A stretch of 12,453 nucleotides of DNA, taken from NCBI GenBank assembly GCA_021838585.1, contig JAKCDE010000030.1:1-12453 (forward strand). The letters run 5' to 3'. The notes below the pieces were generated by a model that searched no databases, was not told the origin of the DNA, and worked only from the letters and a program-made list of their open reading frames with translations. This DNA is from Nitrospirota bacterium (lineage in GTDB: Bacteria; Nitrospirota_A; Leptospirillia; Leptospirillales; Leptospirillaceae). Positions 1 through 5,921 of this stretch are shown here, in pieces; within the stretch, counting starts at the first letter, position 1; each line of letters begins with the position of its first letter. The position numbers and the translations under genes are program-made.

Positions 1-287
1 TCGCCTCTGTCTGTCGCGACTTCGAAGCGACTCTGGTCGAGTTCGACGGGGAGGACGACCATGTTCACCTGCTGGTCCATTACCCGCCAAAGGTCTCGGT
101 TTCTGCCTTGGTGAACAGCCTGAAGGGTGTCTCCAGCCGGTTGATCCGGAAGAAAAATTACCCTCGAATTCAGAAAAAACTGTGGGAAGGATCGCTCTGG
201 TCCCCCAGCTATTTTGCCGGAAGCTGTGGGGGAGCCCCCATCGCTGTGATTCGCCAGTACATCGAACAGCAGAAGACGCCACATTAA
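1..287 (+). CDS. tnpA: IS200/IS605-family HUH (Y1) transposase TnpA, 3' part only
   Basis: The open frame enters from the left edge (first full codon at 3) and ends at TAA 285-287, giving 94 visible residues of a protein usually about 130-150 long. The HUH metal-binding motif is His-Val-His at visible residues 20-22 (DDHVHLLVHY). The catalytic tyrosine is in IRQYIEQQ at visible residue 86, and the WSPSYFAGSCGG stretch before it is typical of the family. TnpA cuts and rejoins single-stranded DNA at hairpin-marked ends. The visible C-terminal half has both catalytic motifs and no stop, so the enzyme could be active if its N-terminus is intact outside the window. No tnpB lies in the window on this side. 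The family is secure; the exact IS name is not recognised. Confidence 0.9.
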   Translation, partial: ASVCRDFEATLVEFDGEDDHVHLLVHYPPKVSVSALVNSLKGVSSRLIRKKNYPRIQKKLWEGSLWSPSYFAGSCGGAPIAVIRQYIEQQKTPH

Positions 288-300
288 AAGCCACTACAGG

Positions 301-375
301 GACGGCCATGCCGTCCGCGCTATCCTTCCCCGCCCTGAAGGGCGAGGGTTGCCGCGCGATTGGATCAACTCGGGG
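301..375 (+). mobile_element. Terminal palindromes of the left IS200/IS605-type element
   Basis: Just after the tnpA stop come two short hairpins: GACGGC/GCCGTC with a 3-nt loop (301-315), and CGCCC/GGGCG with a TGAA loop (331-344) that extends into flanking C and G runs. A GC-rich GCCGCGCG stretch follows, then ATTGGATCAAC. A subterminal hairpin followed by a short GC-rich guide-like stretch is the known layout of IS200/IS605 ends. The exact cleavage point cannot be fixed from one end, so the right boundary is approximate. Confidence 0.6.
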
Positions 376-458
376 CTGACGTCTACTCTTAATCTCCCGG
401 CTGGCGGTGTGTTTGCTCTTCGGGCAGACACTTTCCAGCAGTATTTTGGGGGTTATGG

Positions 459-748
459 ATGGGTAAGCTAGTTCGACTATTTTTCCCACAGAATCTATTC
501 AAGAGCCTAAAAACATTCTGACGGAACAGGACAAGCAGACCTTCGAGCTGATCTCGGTCCTGACGCTTCTGGCGATGACGGGGCTGGTCGCGTATGCGGG
601 ATACGACCTTGTTCACGACAATGCCCGGTTCGATCCGGAAAAATACGGGATCGGGGTCGCGACGATCCTGGGGGGAAGCGGACTGGGGCGTTTTCTGAAG
701 AAGGACACGGAACATTCCGGCGGCATTTCCCCCTCTTCGGGACCCTGA
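459..748 (+). pseudogene. Frameshifted small two-helix membrane protein, phage holin-like
   Basis: ATG 459 has a GGGGG ribosome-binding site (448-452, 6-nt gap) and reads MGKLVRLFFPQN before a stop at 519. In the -1 frame a clearly coding stretch runs from about 482 to TGA 746-748 and has no canonical start before 575, which is inside the first helix. Adding one T to the T5 run at 480-484 joins the two frames into one protein of about 96 residues. It would have a hydrophilic N-terminus (TESIQEPKNILTEQDKQ), helix 1 (LISVLTLLAMTGLVAYAGY), a polar link (DLVHDNARFDPEKYG), a Gly-rich helix 2 and a charged tail. This resembles small holin-like membrane proteins of phage lysis modules, but that is a resemblance only. 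It could be a decayed gene, a phase-variable or frameshift-decoded gene, or a sequencing error. Confidence 0.55.
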
Positions 749-1190
749 CCGTTCTTCCTGAACCCGCGGAGCGGAGGGAACGAACCGTCTGGTGCTTGCT
801 TTGGTGTTTTCGGGAAGGCTCCATCCCCCCTTTCGCTCCGGGAACTCGCTCCCCTGACGGGACCGGGGGGTCCTGCCGTGAAAAATCTACGATCGTGGTC
901 AAAAATCGGTGGACTGCCCTGGCTTTTGTCCGGCTTTTGCGCGAAATGGCCGATGAAACGGAAGATGGCTCCGCTTCGTTTGCCCTGGAGAATCGGGAAG
1001 GGGTTGCAATGGAGCGCCAGGAGATCGTCATCCCGGCTGAAAAATTCGACAGAAAGCTCAGGTGCGCCTCGCGGTCAGGACGAATCTCCGGCCGCAGTCA
1101 GAATCTGCAGGAACAGAAATGGAAGAATCGCCATGTCTGCCGTTTCCATTGACCGTTATTGCTTCCGGAAGTTTGCTCTAAGGTTTAGAC
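749..1190 (+). other. Intergenic stretch with a possible decayed coding segment
   Basis: I see no gene here with a good start and ribosome-binding site. One frame from about 895 to 1053 looks coding (LLREMADETEDGSASFALE, then EIVIPAEKFDRK) and then loses that character. A different frame continues plausibly (QVRLAVRTNLRPQ) to TAA 1179-1181. One extra A in the AAA run at 1053-1055 would join the two. No family is recognised. Its place beside the holin-like remnant suggests part of the same decayed phage-like segment. Confidence 0.25.
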
Positions 1191-1193
1191 TTT

Positions 1194-1212
1194 CGGACAT
1201 CTGTCCGGACAT
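1194..1212. promoter_or_regulatory. Nested palindromes and repeated CGGACAT motif upstream of fic, candidate operator
   Basis: CGGACA(TC)TGTCCG at 1194-1207 overlaps a perfect 10-bp palindrome TGTCCGGACA at 1202-1211. CGGACAT occurs directly at 1194-1200 and 1206-1212, and again inside the fic coding start at 1297-1303, where the context TCCGGACATTTAT closely matches TCCGGACATTTTT here. The sites lie on both sides of the predicted fic promoter, as would suit a repressor site. The encoded Fic protein has a DNA-binding-type C-terminus, so autoregulation is possible but inferred. Confidence 0.4.
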
Positions 1213-1233
1213 TTTTAAGGAAACCAAGAAGAA

Positions 1234-1263
1234 TTGAATTTTAAATAAAAAAATAAATATAAT
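1234..1263 (+). promoter_or_regulatory. Predicted sigma70-type promoter of fic, placed for a near-leaderless mRNA
   Basis: The -35 is TTGAAT at 1234-1239 and the -10 is a perfect TATAAT at 1258-1263, with an 18-bp spacer in an AT-rich tract. Transcription would begin about 6-8 nt after the -10, that is at or beside ATG 1269. No ribosome-binding site fits between the -10 and this ATG. Confidence 0.5.
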
Positions 1264-1268
1264 GACTT

Positions 1269-2504
1269 ATGGATAACAAAATGGAGGACATTGATCCGGA
1301 CATTTATCCGGTCGACGATCGGGGAGGACCCCTTGGCTTGATGGATCCGCTTCTTATTGAAGAAGGGTCTCGCCACCGTTCCCGATTGATGGACCTCGCC
1401 CTCGAATTGGCCCAGAAGAGTTCGGGGTTCCGTCGGTCCCTTCCGGAGAAAATGGTTCCGGCCTTGGCGGATCTTGTCAGGACAATGAATTGTTATTACA
1501 GCAATTTGATCGAAGGCCATGCCACACATCCGATCGATATCGACAGAGCCCTCCATAATCAATATAGCGACAACCCTGAAAAGCGGGATCTACAGATCGA
1601 GGCCAGGGCTCACGTGGCGGTTCAAGACTGGATCGACGCGGGTGGAGTCCGAGGCAGGTTTGCCACCCTCGACGCAATCTGTGAGATCCATCGGAGATTT
1701 TGCGAAGAACTTCCGGACAGCCTTCTTTGGGTCGAGGATCAGTCGGGGCGGGAAAAGATCCGGATCGAACCCGGGAAGTTCCGTCGCCAGGATGTGGTCG
1801 TCGGGCACCATGTTGCCGTGGATTGGACCTCAGTTCCGGGATTCATGCGGCGTTTTGAAGAGGTCTATTCGAATCTCGGCAAAACCGAAACCCTTCTTGC
1901 ATCGGCCGCCATGCATCATCGTCTTGTCTGGATTCACCCTTTCCTCGACGGAAACGGACGTGTTGCGCGTCTTCTTTCCCATGCGACCTTTGCGGAGATT
2001 CTCGAGACAGGAGCCATCTGGTCGGTCGCCCGCGGATTGGCCCGTGACGTTGGAAATTATAAACAGCATCTCTCCTCCTGCGATCTTTCCCGTCGAAACG
2101 ACCTTGACGGAAGAGGGCGACTCAGCGAAGAAGCGCTGGCGGCCTTCACCGAATTTTTTCTAAAGGCCTGTCTCGATCAGGTCGGTTTCATGGAGGGCCT
2201 GATGGACCCGTCTCGTCTGAGAATCCGTGTTCTCATGTGGGCGGAGGAGGAAATACGGCTGGGAAACCTTCCTCAAAAAGCGTCCGCCGTCCTTGAGGTG
2301 GCCCTTTACCGCGGGGAAGTTTTAAGGGCCGACCTTTCCCGCATTGTCGGAACGGGAGAACGGCAAGCGAGAAGGGTGGTGTCTGCGCTCGCGGAAAAAG
2401 GAGTCCTGGTGTCCGAGGGTCCCCGCGCACCCCTGTGCCTGGCTTTTCCCACGGCGATCGCGTCCCATTTTTTTCCGGGACTCTTCCCCGATCAGCCCTC
2501 TTGA
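1269..2504 (+). CDS. fic: Fic-domain protein AMPylase (class II, autoinhibited) with C-terminal winged-helix-like domain
   Basis: The 411-residue protein carries the canonical Fic catalytic motif HPFLDGNGRVAR at residues 223-234 (catalytic His223), expected to transfer AMP from ATP to a target protein. An N-terminal inhibitory motif SNLIEG (Ser78, Glu82, Gly83; SxxxEG) marks it as class II, where this helix blocks ATP in the same chain. The conserved stretches MNCYYSNLIEGH and KRDLQIEARAHVAVQ are typical of the family. Residues about 345-390 (LSRIVGTGERQARRVVSALA) look like a winged helix, suggesting DNA binding or autoregulation. The start is uncertain: ATG 1269 lacks a ribosome-binding site but fits a leaderless mRNA. 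ATG 1341 (Met25) follows GGGGAGGA at 1321-1328 with a rather long 12-nt gap. The target protein cannot be inferred. The gene lies next to other toxin-type genes. Confidence 0.93.
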   Translation: MDNKMEDIDPDIYPVDDRGGPLGLMDPLLIEEGSRHRSRLMDLALELAQKSSGFRRSLPEKMVPALADLVRTMNCYYSNLIEGHATHPIDIDRALHNQYSDNPEKRDLQIEARAHVAVQDWIDAGGVRGRFATLDAICEIHRRFCEELPDSLLWVEDQSGREKIRIEPGKFRRQDVVVGHHVAVDWTSVPGFMRRFEEVYSNLGKTETLLASAAMHHRLVWIHPFLDGNGRVARLLSHATFAEILETGAIWSVARGLARDVGNYKQHLSSCDLSRRNDLDGRGRLSEEALAAFTEFFLKACLDQVGFMEGLMDPSRLRIRVLMWAEEEIRLGNLPQKASAVLEVALYRGEVLRADLSRIVGTGERQARRVVSALAEKGVLVSEGPRAPLCLAFPTAIASHFFPGLFPDQPS

Positions 2505-2509
2505 TCGGG
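2487..2509 (+). terminator. Hairpin across the fic stop codon, weak terminator candidate
   Basis: CCCGATCA (2487-2494) pairs with TGATCGGG (2502-2509) across a 7-nt loop, so the fic TGA lies in the right arm. The following sequence is pyrimidine-rich but has no clean T-run. It may slow or end fic transcription. Confidence 0.3.
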
Positions 2510-2788
2510 AGTCTGGCTTTCTTCCTCTCCTTCTTCCAGATTCCCTCCACCGACGCAGGAACGCGTCTCTTGATCGGGAAAAAATCTCTTACTATAAAGC
2601 AAGGAATACATTCTGGGTATCTAAATTCCATGATTGATTTTCAATTTTTTCCCATTCATGTCTTCTAGTGCAGATTCTACTTTCATGGTTGACTTCTCAG
2701 AATTGGCTCTATAATCTTAATCCATACTTCCTGATTGAAATAATTTTGGTATTCTGGTTAAAGAGATGTTCTGTAAAAGGAGCAAAGA
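2505..2788 (+). other. AT-rich intergenic region between fic and the cupin gene
   Basis: No coding region is supported here. The first half repeats the 13-mer CTCTTGATCGGGA (2498-2510 and 2567-2579). The second half is markedly AT-richer than the genes around it and holds the predicted cupin promoter. The drop in GC begins near 2580 and continues into the cupin gene. Confidence 0.5.
2689..2715 (+). promoter_or_regulatory. Predicted promoter of the cupin gene
   Basis: TTGACT at 2689-2694 and a perfect TATAAT at 2710-2715 are separated by 15 bp, shorter than the ideal 17. Transcription would start near 2722, giving a leader of about 65 nt before ATG 2789. No competing terminator is seen before the antitoxin/PIN pair downstream, so this promoter could serve all three genes. 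Confidence 0.45.
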
Positions 2789-3106
2789 ATGGAATCATAT
2801 TTCCATTCATTTCAGAAGATTCCGCCTAACGACATTGAAGATGGTATCCAGGTTAAGACAATTGGCCTTCCTAATGTCGAACTTCGGTACATGGAATTCG
2901 CCCCGGGAACCATGATCCCAAAACATACTCACTCCGAAACGGTCGTAACCTTGATTCTTGAAGGGAAGATGGAATTTACCGTGGCCAGGGAAACAAAGAA
3001 GGTCTCAAAAGGGGATCTTTTCATTGTCCCTGCAAACACAGAACACAGTGGTTCTACCGGAGACAAGAAAGTAACGGCTGTCTCTTGGTCTTCCAAGGGC
3101 CAATAA
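2789..3106 (+). CDS. Small single-domain cupin protein
   Basis: The 105-residue protein is one cupin_2 barrel. Cupin motif 1 is GTMIPKHTHSETVVTLILEG (His46, His48, Glu50) and motif 2 is GDLFIVPANTEHSG (His86), so the usual metal ligands are present. Small cupins of this type bind a metal and a small ligand and act as enzymes, sensors or sugar/auxin-type binders; the substrate here cannot be told. The start is well supported by AAGGAG at 2777-2782 with a 6-nt gap. Base composition is AT-richer than in the genes of the right half, which suggests separate acquisition. The antitoxin-like gene begins 52 nt after the stop with no obvious terminator, so co-transcription is possible. The family is secure; the role is unknown. 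Confidence 0.88.
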   Translation: MESYFHSFQKIPPNDIEDGIQVKTIGLPNVELRYMEFAPGTMIPKHTHSETVVTLILEGKMEFTVARETKKVSKGDLFIVPANTEHSGSTGDKKVTAVSWSSKGQ

Positions 3107-3158
3107 CACCATGCTCTCCAATCAATACAGTTGAACTGAAGGGAATAGGAGTTCATCA

Positions 3159-3395
3159 ATGACTCGACTACAACTGGCACATTCTCCTTCCGCTAACGAC
3201 GAGAAGTTGCTTGACGATTACTTTCGCCAGCTCTCCGCCGGCGAAATCAGCCGCCGTGACTTCGAGGAAGCCACAGGCGAGGAATGGTGGTGGGGAGATA
3301 TTTTGGAAGGACTTGGAAAAAGGAGCCTTCCTTACCCGACCGTCGAACCGAAAAGGACCGATGCCCAACAGAAACTGGCGGACGAGGTTTTTTGA
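3159..3395 (+). CDS. Putative antitoxin of the adjacent PIN-domain toxin
   Basis: The 78-residue acidic protein has a TAGGAG ribosome-binding site at 3146-3151, 7 nt before ATG. Its centre (LSAGEISRRDFEEATGEEW) reads like a short helical DNA-binding or adaptor segment. The C-terminal part (ILEGLGKRSLPYPTVEPKR) resembles the C-terminal pattern of small antitoxins in which the tail wraps the partner toxin. Its TGA shares one base with the ATG of the PIN gene (TGATG), the classic antitoxin-first coupled arrangement. No antitoxin family is recognised with confidence; the assignment rests mainly on size and gene order. Paired tryptophans (residues about 43-45, WWW) are unusual in so small a protein. 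Confidence 0.7.
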   Translation: MTRLQLAHSPSANDEKLLDDYFRQLSAGEISRRDFEEATGEEWWWGDILEGLGKRSLPYPTVEPKRTDAQQKLADEVF

Positions 3396-3988
3396 TGAAA
3401 ACAGGGAATCCCGGGCATCCGAAGGCATCCATCATTGTGACGGATGCCGGGCCTCTGGTAACGCTTGCGGTAGCGGGAGCACTCGATACGCTGCTTTTGC
3501 CGGGATTGCGTGTGGTCATCCCGGATATGGTGAGATTCGAAGTGACCCGTCATCTCGACAAGACTGGCGCACAGGAAATTCTGGACTGGGTTCGCAAAAA
3601 CGAACCCGAGAAGGTTTATGTCGGGACGACGGAAACCTTCGACGAATTTGAAATTCTCCTCAATGCAAACCCCAGGGTACGAAGCCGGTCGCGTGGAGAG
3701 GAATCCGCCTCCGAAATCCTCTCCCGTGAACTGGCAAAGTCAAACGACAGGATAGGAATCCTTCTCTTTGAAGACGCGGATGTTACAAAAACGAACTTTT
3801 TGGTCAGACTCCCGGATCGGGTTGTCGTCTATTCGACCGCATCCTTTCTTAAAAGGCTGGAAACAAAACACCTGATAGATAATGCGAGGGATATCCTCGA
3901 AAAGGCCTTGTCTGTCCGTGGGGATCGCATTCTTTCCGAACAGGAAAACTATATGGAGGGTGTCGATATTTCATTTGACCCCTTTTGA
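3395..3988 (+). CDS. PIN-domain protein, probable RNase toxin
   Basis: The 197-residue protein has the spaced acidic residues of a PIN nuclease: Asp17 in VTDAGPLVTLA, Glu49 in PDMVRFEVTRH, Glu102/103 in GEESASEIL and Asp127/129 in LLFEDADV. Such domains cut RNA using a divalent metal. At 197 residues it is longer than classical VapC (about 125-140); the extra part lies mainly after residue 150 (ETKHLIDNARDILEKALS). ATG 3395 is preferred to the upstream in-frame start at 3284 because it overlaps the antitoxin stop as TGATG and has GAGG at 3384-3387 with a 7-nt gap. It lies after a probable antitoxin and the cupin. PIN identity is good; toxin action is inferred from context. Confidence 0.8.
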   Translation: MKTGNPGHPKASIIVTDAGPLVTLAVAGALDTLLLPGLRVVIPDMVRFEVTRHLDKTGAQEILDWVRKNEPEKVYVGTTETFDEFEILLNANPRVRSRSRGEESASEILSRELAKSNDRIGILLFEDADVTKTNFLVRLPDRVVVYSTASFLKRLETKHLIDNARDILEKALSVRGDRILSEQENYMEGVDISFDPF

Positions 3989-4049
3989 AGCCTGAGAGCG
4001 ATTTTCTGGTTTCAAAAACAATCCATTCCTCAACTCAGATTTCTGATTG

Positions 4050-4074
4050 AAACCCCTCTAAACAAGAGGAGTTT
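4050..4074. terminator. Hairpin between convergent PIN and truncated fic genes
   Basis: AAACCCCTCT (4050-4059) pairs with AGAGGAGTTT (4065-4074) with one C/A mismatch and a 5-nt loop. It overlaps the stop codon of the minus-strand fic remnant and sits about 60 nt after the PIN stop, so it could end transcription from both sides. A hairpin followed by GTTT and a GC stretch also recalls the IS200/IS605 ends at the window edges, so a solo transposon end is an alternative. Confidence 0.4.
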
Positions 4075-4672
4075 ATGCCCGAATCCCTTCCTCCAATTCC
4101 AAGCGTTCCAGCGCCGCCATGCAGGGTTCAACTTCATGCGGAGGCGGCGGCACGAACTGGGCGTTGCCGGGGCGCGTGCCGCCGATCCAGTTCTGGCTGG
4201 TGCGGAACTGGCCTGGGTTTTTGTCGGCGCCGCGACCGCGGGCGAGAAGTTTGCCGTGGATTTCGCGCAGCAGCCGGTTGCACAGGGGAAAACCTTCAGA
4301 GAGGCGGGCGAGCCCATGCTCCAGCGCAGCGACGTAGTTGGAAACTTCCACCACGTCGTCGAAGGGAACGCCGGGCGCCTGCTCCAATTCGAAGAGCAGC
4401 AGGTCGGACAGCGACGACTGGGTTCCTTCGATCTGGCTGGAGAGCACCGCTTCTCGGCGGACGTAGGCGTAGAGAAAGAGGTCGGGGTCGGGCAGCAGCG
4501 CGGTGATGGCATCGAGCCGCCCGCAGGCGAGAAGCGCCCTCTCGAGGCGTGTCTGTCGCGGCGCGTCGAACTGGAGCGGCGGTTCCGGTGGCAAGGGGCA
4601 TGGCACGAAGGTTGCGACATGTTCACCTGAGATGGCGGTGGCGTGACGGGTGCCCGTGGGACCGCGTTGCAT
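4073..4672 (-). pseudogene. Truncated Fic-family protein: N-terminal half only, catalytic motif missing
   Basis: From ATG 4672 the frame gives 199 residues of a Fic N-terminal region. It starts in the family's usual way (MQRGPTGTRHATAISGEHV, FVPCPLPPEPPLQF), carries the inhibitory motif SSQIEG (SxxxEG), and continues to IGGTRPGNAQFVPPPPHEV. Family members go on to the HPFxxGNGR catalytic loop; here homology seems to stop near MAALER and the frame ends at TAA after a short unrelated tail (LELEEGIRA). ATG 4672 is preferred to 4717 because it has GAGGA with a 6-nt gap and because 4717 lies inside the predicted -10. GC and codon use differ from the complete fic gene, pointing to a separate source. 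The product cannot AMPylate, but it may still be expressed as an inhibitory-module protein. Confidence 0.85.
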
Positions 4673-4715
4673 TTTCCGTCCTCTCTTATTGACGTTGGTG
4701 TGAACAGTAAGCCGC

Positions 4716-4745
4716 ATTATTAACGAATAGCCAGATTATTGTAAA
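4716..4745 (-). promoter_or_regulatory. Predicted promoter of the truncated fic gene
   Basis: On the minus strand TTTACA (4745-4740) and AATAAT (4721-4716) each match consensus at 5 of 6 positions with an 18-bp spacer. The leader would be about 35-40 nt and contain the ribosome-binding site. The promoter appears intact although the gene is broken. Confidence 0.5.
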
Positions 4746-5279
4746 TAGCAGCCCTTCAATACCCCAACTCCCGCAGGTTCTCCGAGATCGGTGCGCCCAG
4801 CGTGGACGCCTCTTCCCGCTGCCGTTACCACTTAGCCGACAGGCGCCGATTCGTGTTTTCGAACAGCGCGTCATTTTTGAAACGCGGAACTGATGACGGG
4901 CCTGATCGGCCATGGGCTGTGCCTTCTCGGCCCATTCGCGAGAATCACCGGTGTTCCGTGGCCTGATGGAGCCCACGCTCCAATATCGAGCGTCCCATGG
5001 CGTGCACCTCCTTCCAGATGTCAACCGACTTTTTCGCGACGGTCCAAAACACGGAAGTGGGCCAGTTTTTTCCACAGGGCCAGGGTAATGTCGCCTTTCG
5101 GCTCAATGCGTGTCCCCCGGCTAGGAAGGCAAGGGAGAACCGTATGCCGGCCATTGGAATGTTCCTGTCGGCCTCCGGAGATTCCGCGAGGTAAGGACCG
5201 TCAGAAGGAAGAGCCGCCAATCCAGCGCCATCCTCCCGGATGACCCTTTGCGGATCCACAGAGCCGGGATAACCGCGAA
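4746..5279 (-). pseudogene. Degenerate coding region, possible type I restriction-modification remnant
   Basis: No single frame is open across this stretch, but all coding-like fragments lie on the minus strand. They include DPQRVIREDGAGLAALPSDG and ADRNIPMAGIRFSLAFLAGG (within about 5259-5110), then IEPKGDITLALWKKL in another frame, VDIWKEVHAMGRSILERGLH, and FENTNRRLSAKW followed by an in-frame stop at 4827-4825. The last 22 codons end REEASTLGAPISENLRELGY at 4756. The NLxELGY ending recalls tails of HsdM-type methyltransferase subunits. Fic genes of the type downstream are often found inside type I restriction loci, which supports the idea. The parent family of the first fragments is not recognised. 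Confidence 0.35.
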
Positions 5280-5657
5280 TCAGGAAGTCTTTGAAATGTA
5301 CCGGACCCCTTGCTTGTTCTCGAAATCACGGTCCTGGGTCCAGAGAAGCGCCTGGAACTTTCGCGCGGTGGCCAGCATGACGCTGTCCGCCAGCGGGAGT
5401 TTTTCCTCATGGCTCAAAGAGGCCGCCGATATGGCCAGATCCCCGTCCAGATCCACCACATGTCCCTCCATCATCAGGGCGACCGCCTGAAAGGCATCGT
5501 TTTCGCCTCTTTGCTGGAGAACTCTTTTAAAAACCTCCAGAAGACTGATCGAGGGGACAATCAGTTGCTCCGGTTCCTCGATGGCCGGAGCAAAAAAGTC
5601 CGCATTGGGCCCATCGGCAAAATATTCAAGCCATCCGGAAGAGTCCACCACATTCAC
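5280..5657 (-). CDS. vapC: VapC-type PIN-domain toxin
   Basis: The 125-residue protein is a full-length PIN RNase: Asp5 (VVDSSGWLEYF), Glu41 (ISLLEVFKR), Asp91 (LPLADSVMLATARK) and Asp109 (LWTQDRDF) form the expected acidic centre. VapC toxins cleave specific RNAs, often tRNA, when freed from their antitoxin; the target here is unknown. The start is GTG at 5657-5655, which overlaps the antitoxin stop as GTGA. This 4-nt overlap implies translational coupling and explains the lack of a strong ribosome-binding site. No key residue is missing and no frameshift is seen. It lies downstream of vapB on the minus strand, and its stop abuts the degenerate region. Confidence 0.92.
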   Translation of the reverse strand: MNVVDSSGWLEYFADGPNADFFAPAIEEPEQLIVPSISLLEVFKRVLQQRGENDAFQAVALMMEGHVVDLDGDLAISAASLSHEEKLPLADSVMLATARKFQALLWTQDRDFENKQGVRYISKTS

Positions 5658-5860
5658 GATCGGTCCCGGTCTCTCGGGACATCCGTTTCGATCCCGGGAA
5701 GAAAGCCCCTCATGTCGCGGGGTTTCTTTACGGGAACAAGCTCGATCCTGCCTTTGTAGGAGAAGGCCTGGACCTTCTGTCCCGGACGAAGGTCCAGGGA
5801 TTCGCGAATCTTTTGCGGGATTACGACCTGGAATTTAGGGGAAATGGTCACGATTGACAT
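5654..5860 (-). CDS. vapB: AbrB/SpoVT-type (MazE-like) antitoxin, VapB
   Basis: The 68-residue protein begins MSIVTISPKFQVVIPQKIRE, the hallmark of the swapped-hairpin AbrB DNA-binding fold, and continues LDLRPGQKVQAFSYKGRIELVP to complete it. The C-terminal tail (residues about 45-68, Arg/Asp-rich) should bind and block VapC. The complex usually represses its own promoter. GGAG lies 6 nt before ATG 5860. The stop overlaps the toxin start by 4 nt. The pair looks intact and likely functional, as opposed to the broken genes beside it. Confidence 0.92.
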   Translation of the reverse strand: MSIVTISPKFQVVIPQKIRESLDLRPGQKVQAFSYKGRIELVPVKKPRDMRGFLPGIETDVPRDRDRS

Positions 5861-5891
5861 ACGATTCTCCGATCGACAGGGTTCTTGTATG

Positions 5892-5921
5892 ATTATGCGG
5901 GAAATTCGCCATTCCGATCAA
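5892..5921 (-). promoter_or_regulatory. Predicted promoter of vapBC
   Basis: On the minus strand TTGATC (5921-5916) and CATAAT (5897-5892) are 18 bp apart, giving a leader of about 25 nt. The spacer holds an imperfect dyad, GGAAT...ATTTCC (about 5900-5915), which is a reasonable spot for VapB autorepression. The operator call is inference. Confidence 0.45.

Noticed and set aside
507..1031. Minus-strand open frame of 174 codons
   Set aside because: It is antisense to the clearly coding holin-like frame and its neighbour, with Arg/Pro/Ser-rich composition and no domain pattern.
3284..3394. N-terminal extension of the PIN protein
   Set aside because: It would overlap the antitoxin gene almost half its length; ATG 3395 has the TGATG junction and the PIN fold begins after it.
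4075..4630. Plus-strand open frames over the fic remnant
   Set aside because: They are antisense to a recognisable Fic N-terminal half and are rich in Arg, Ala and Gly, as expected of shadows.
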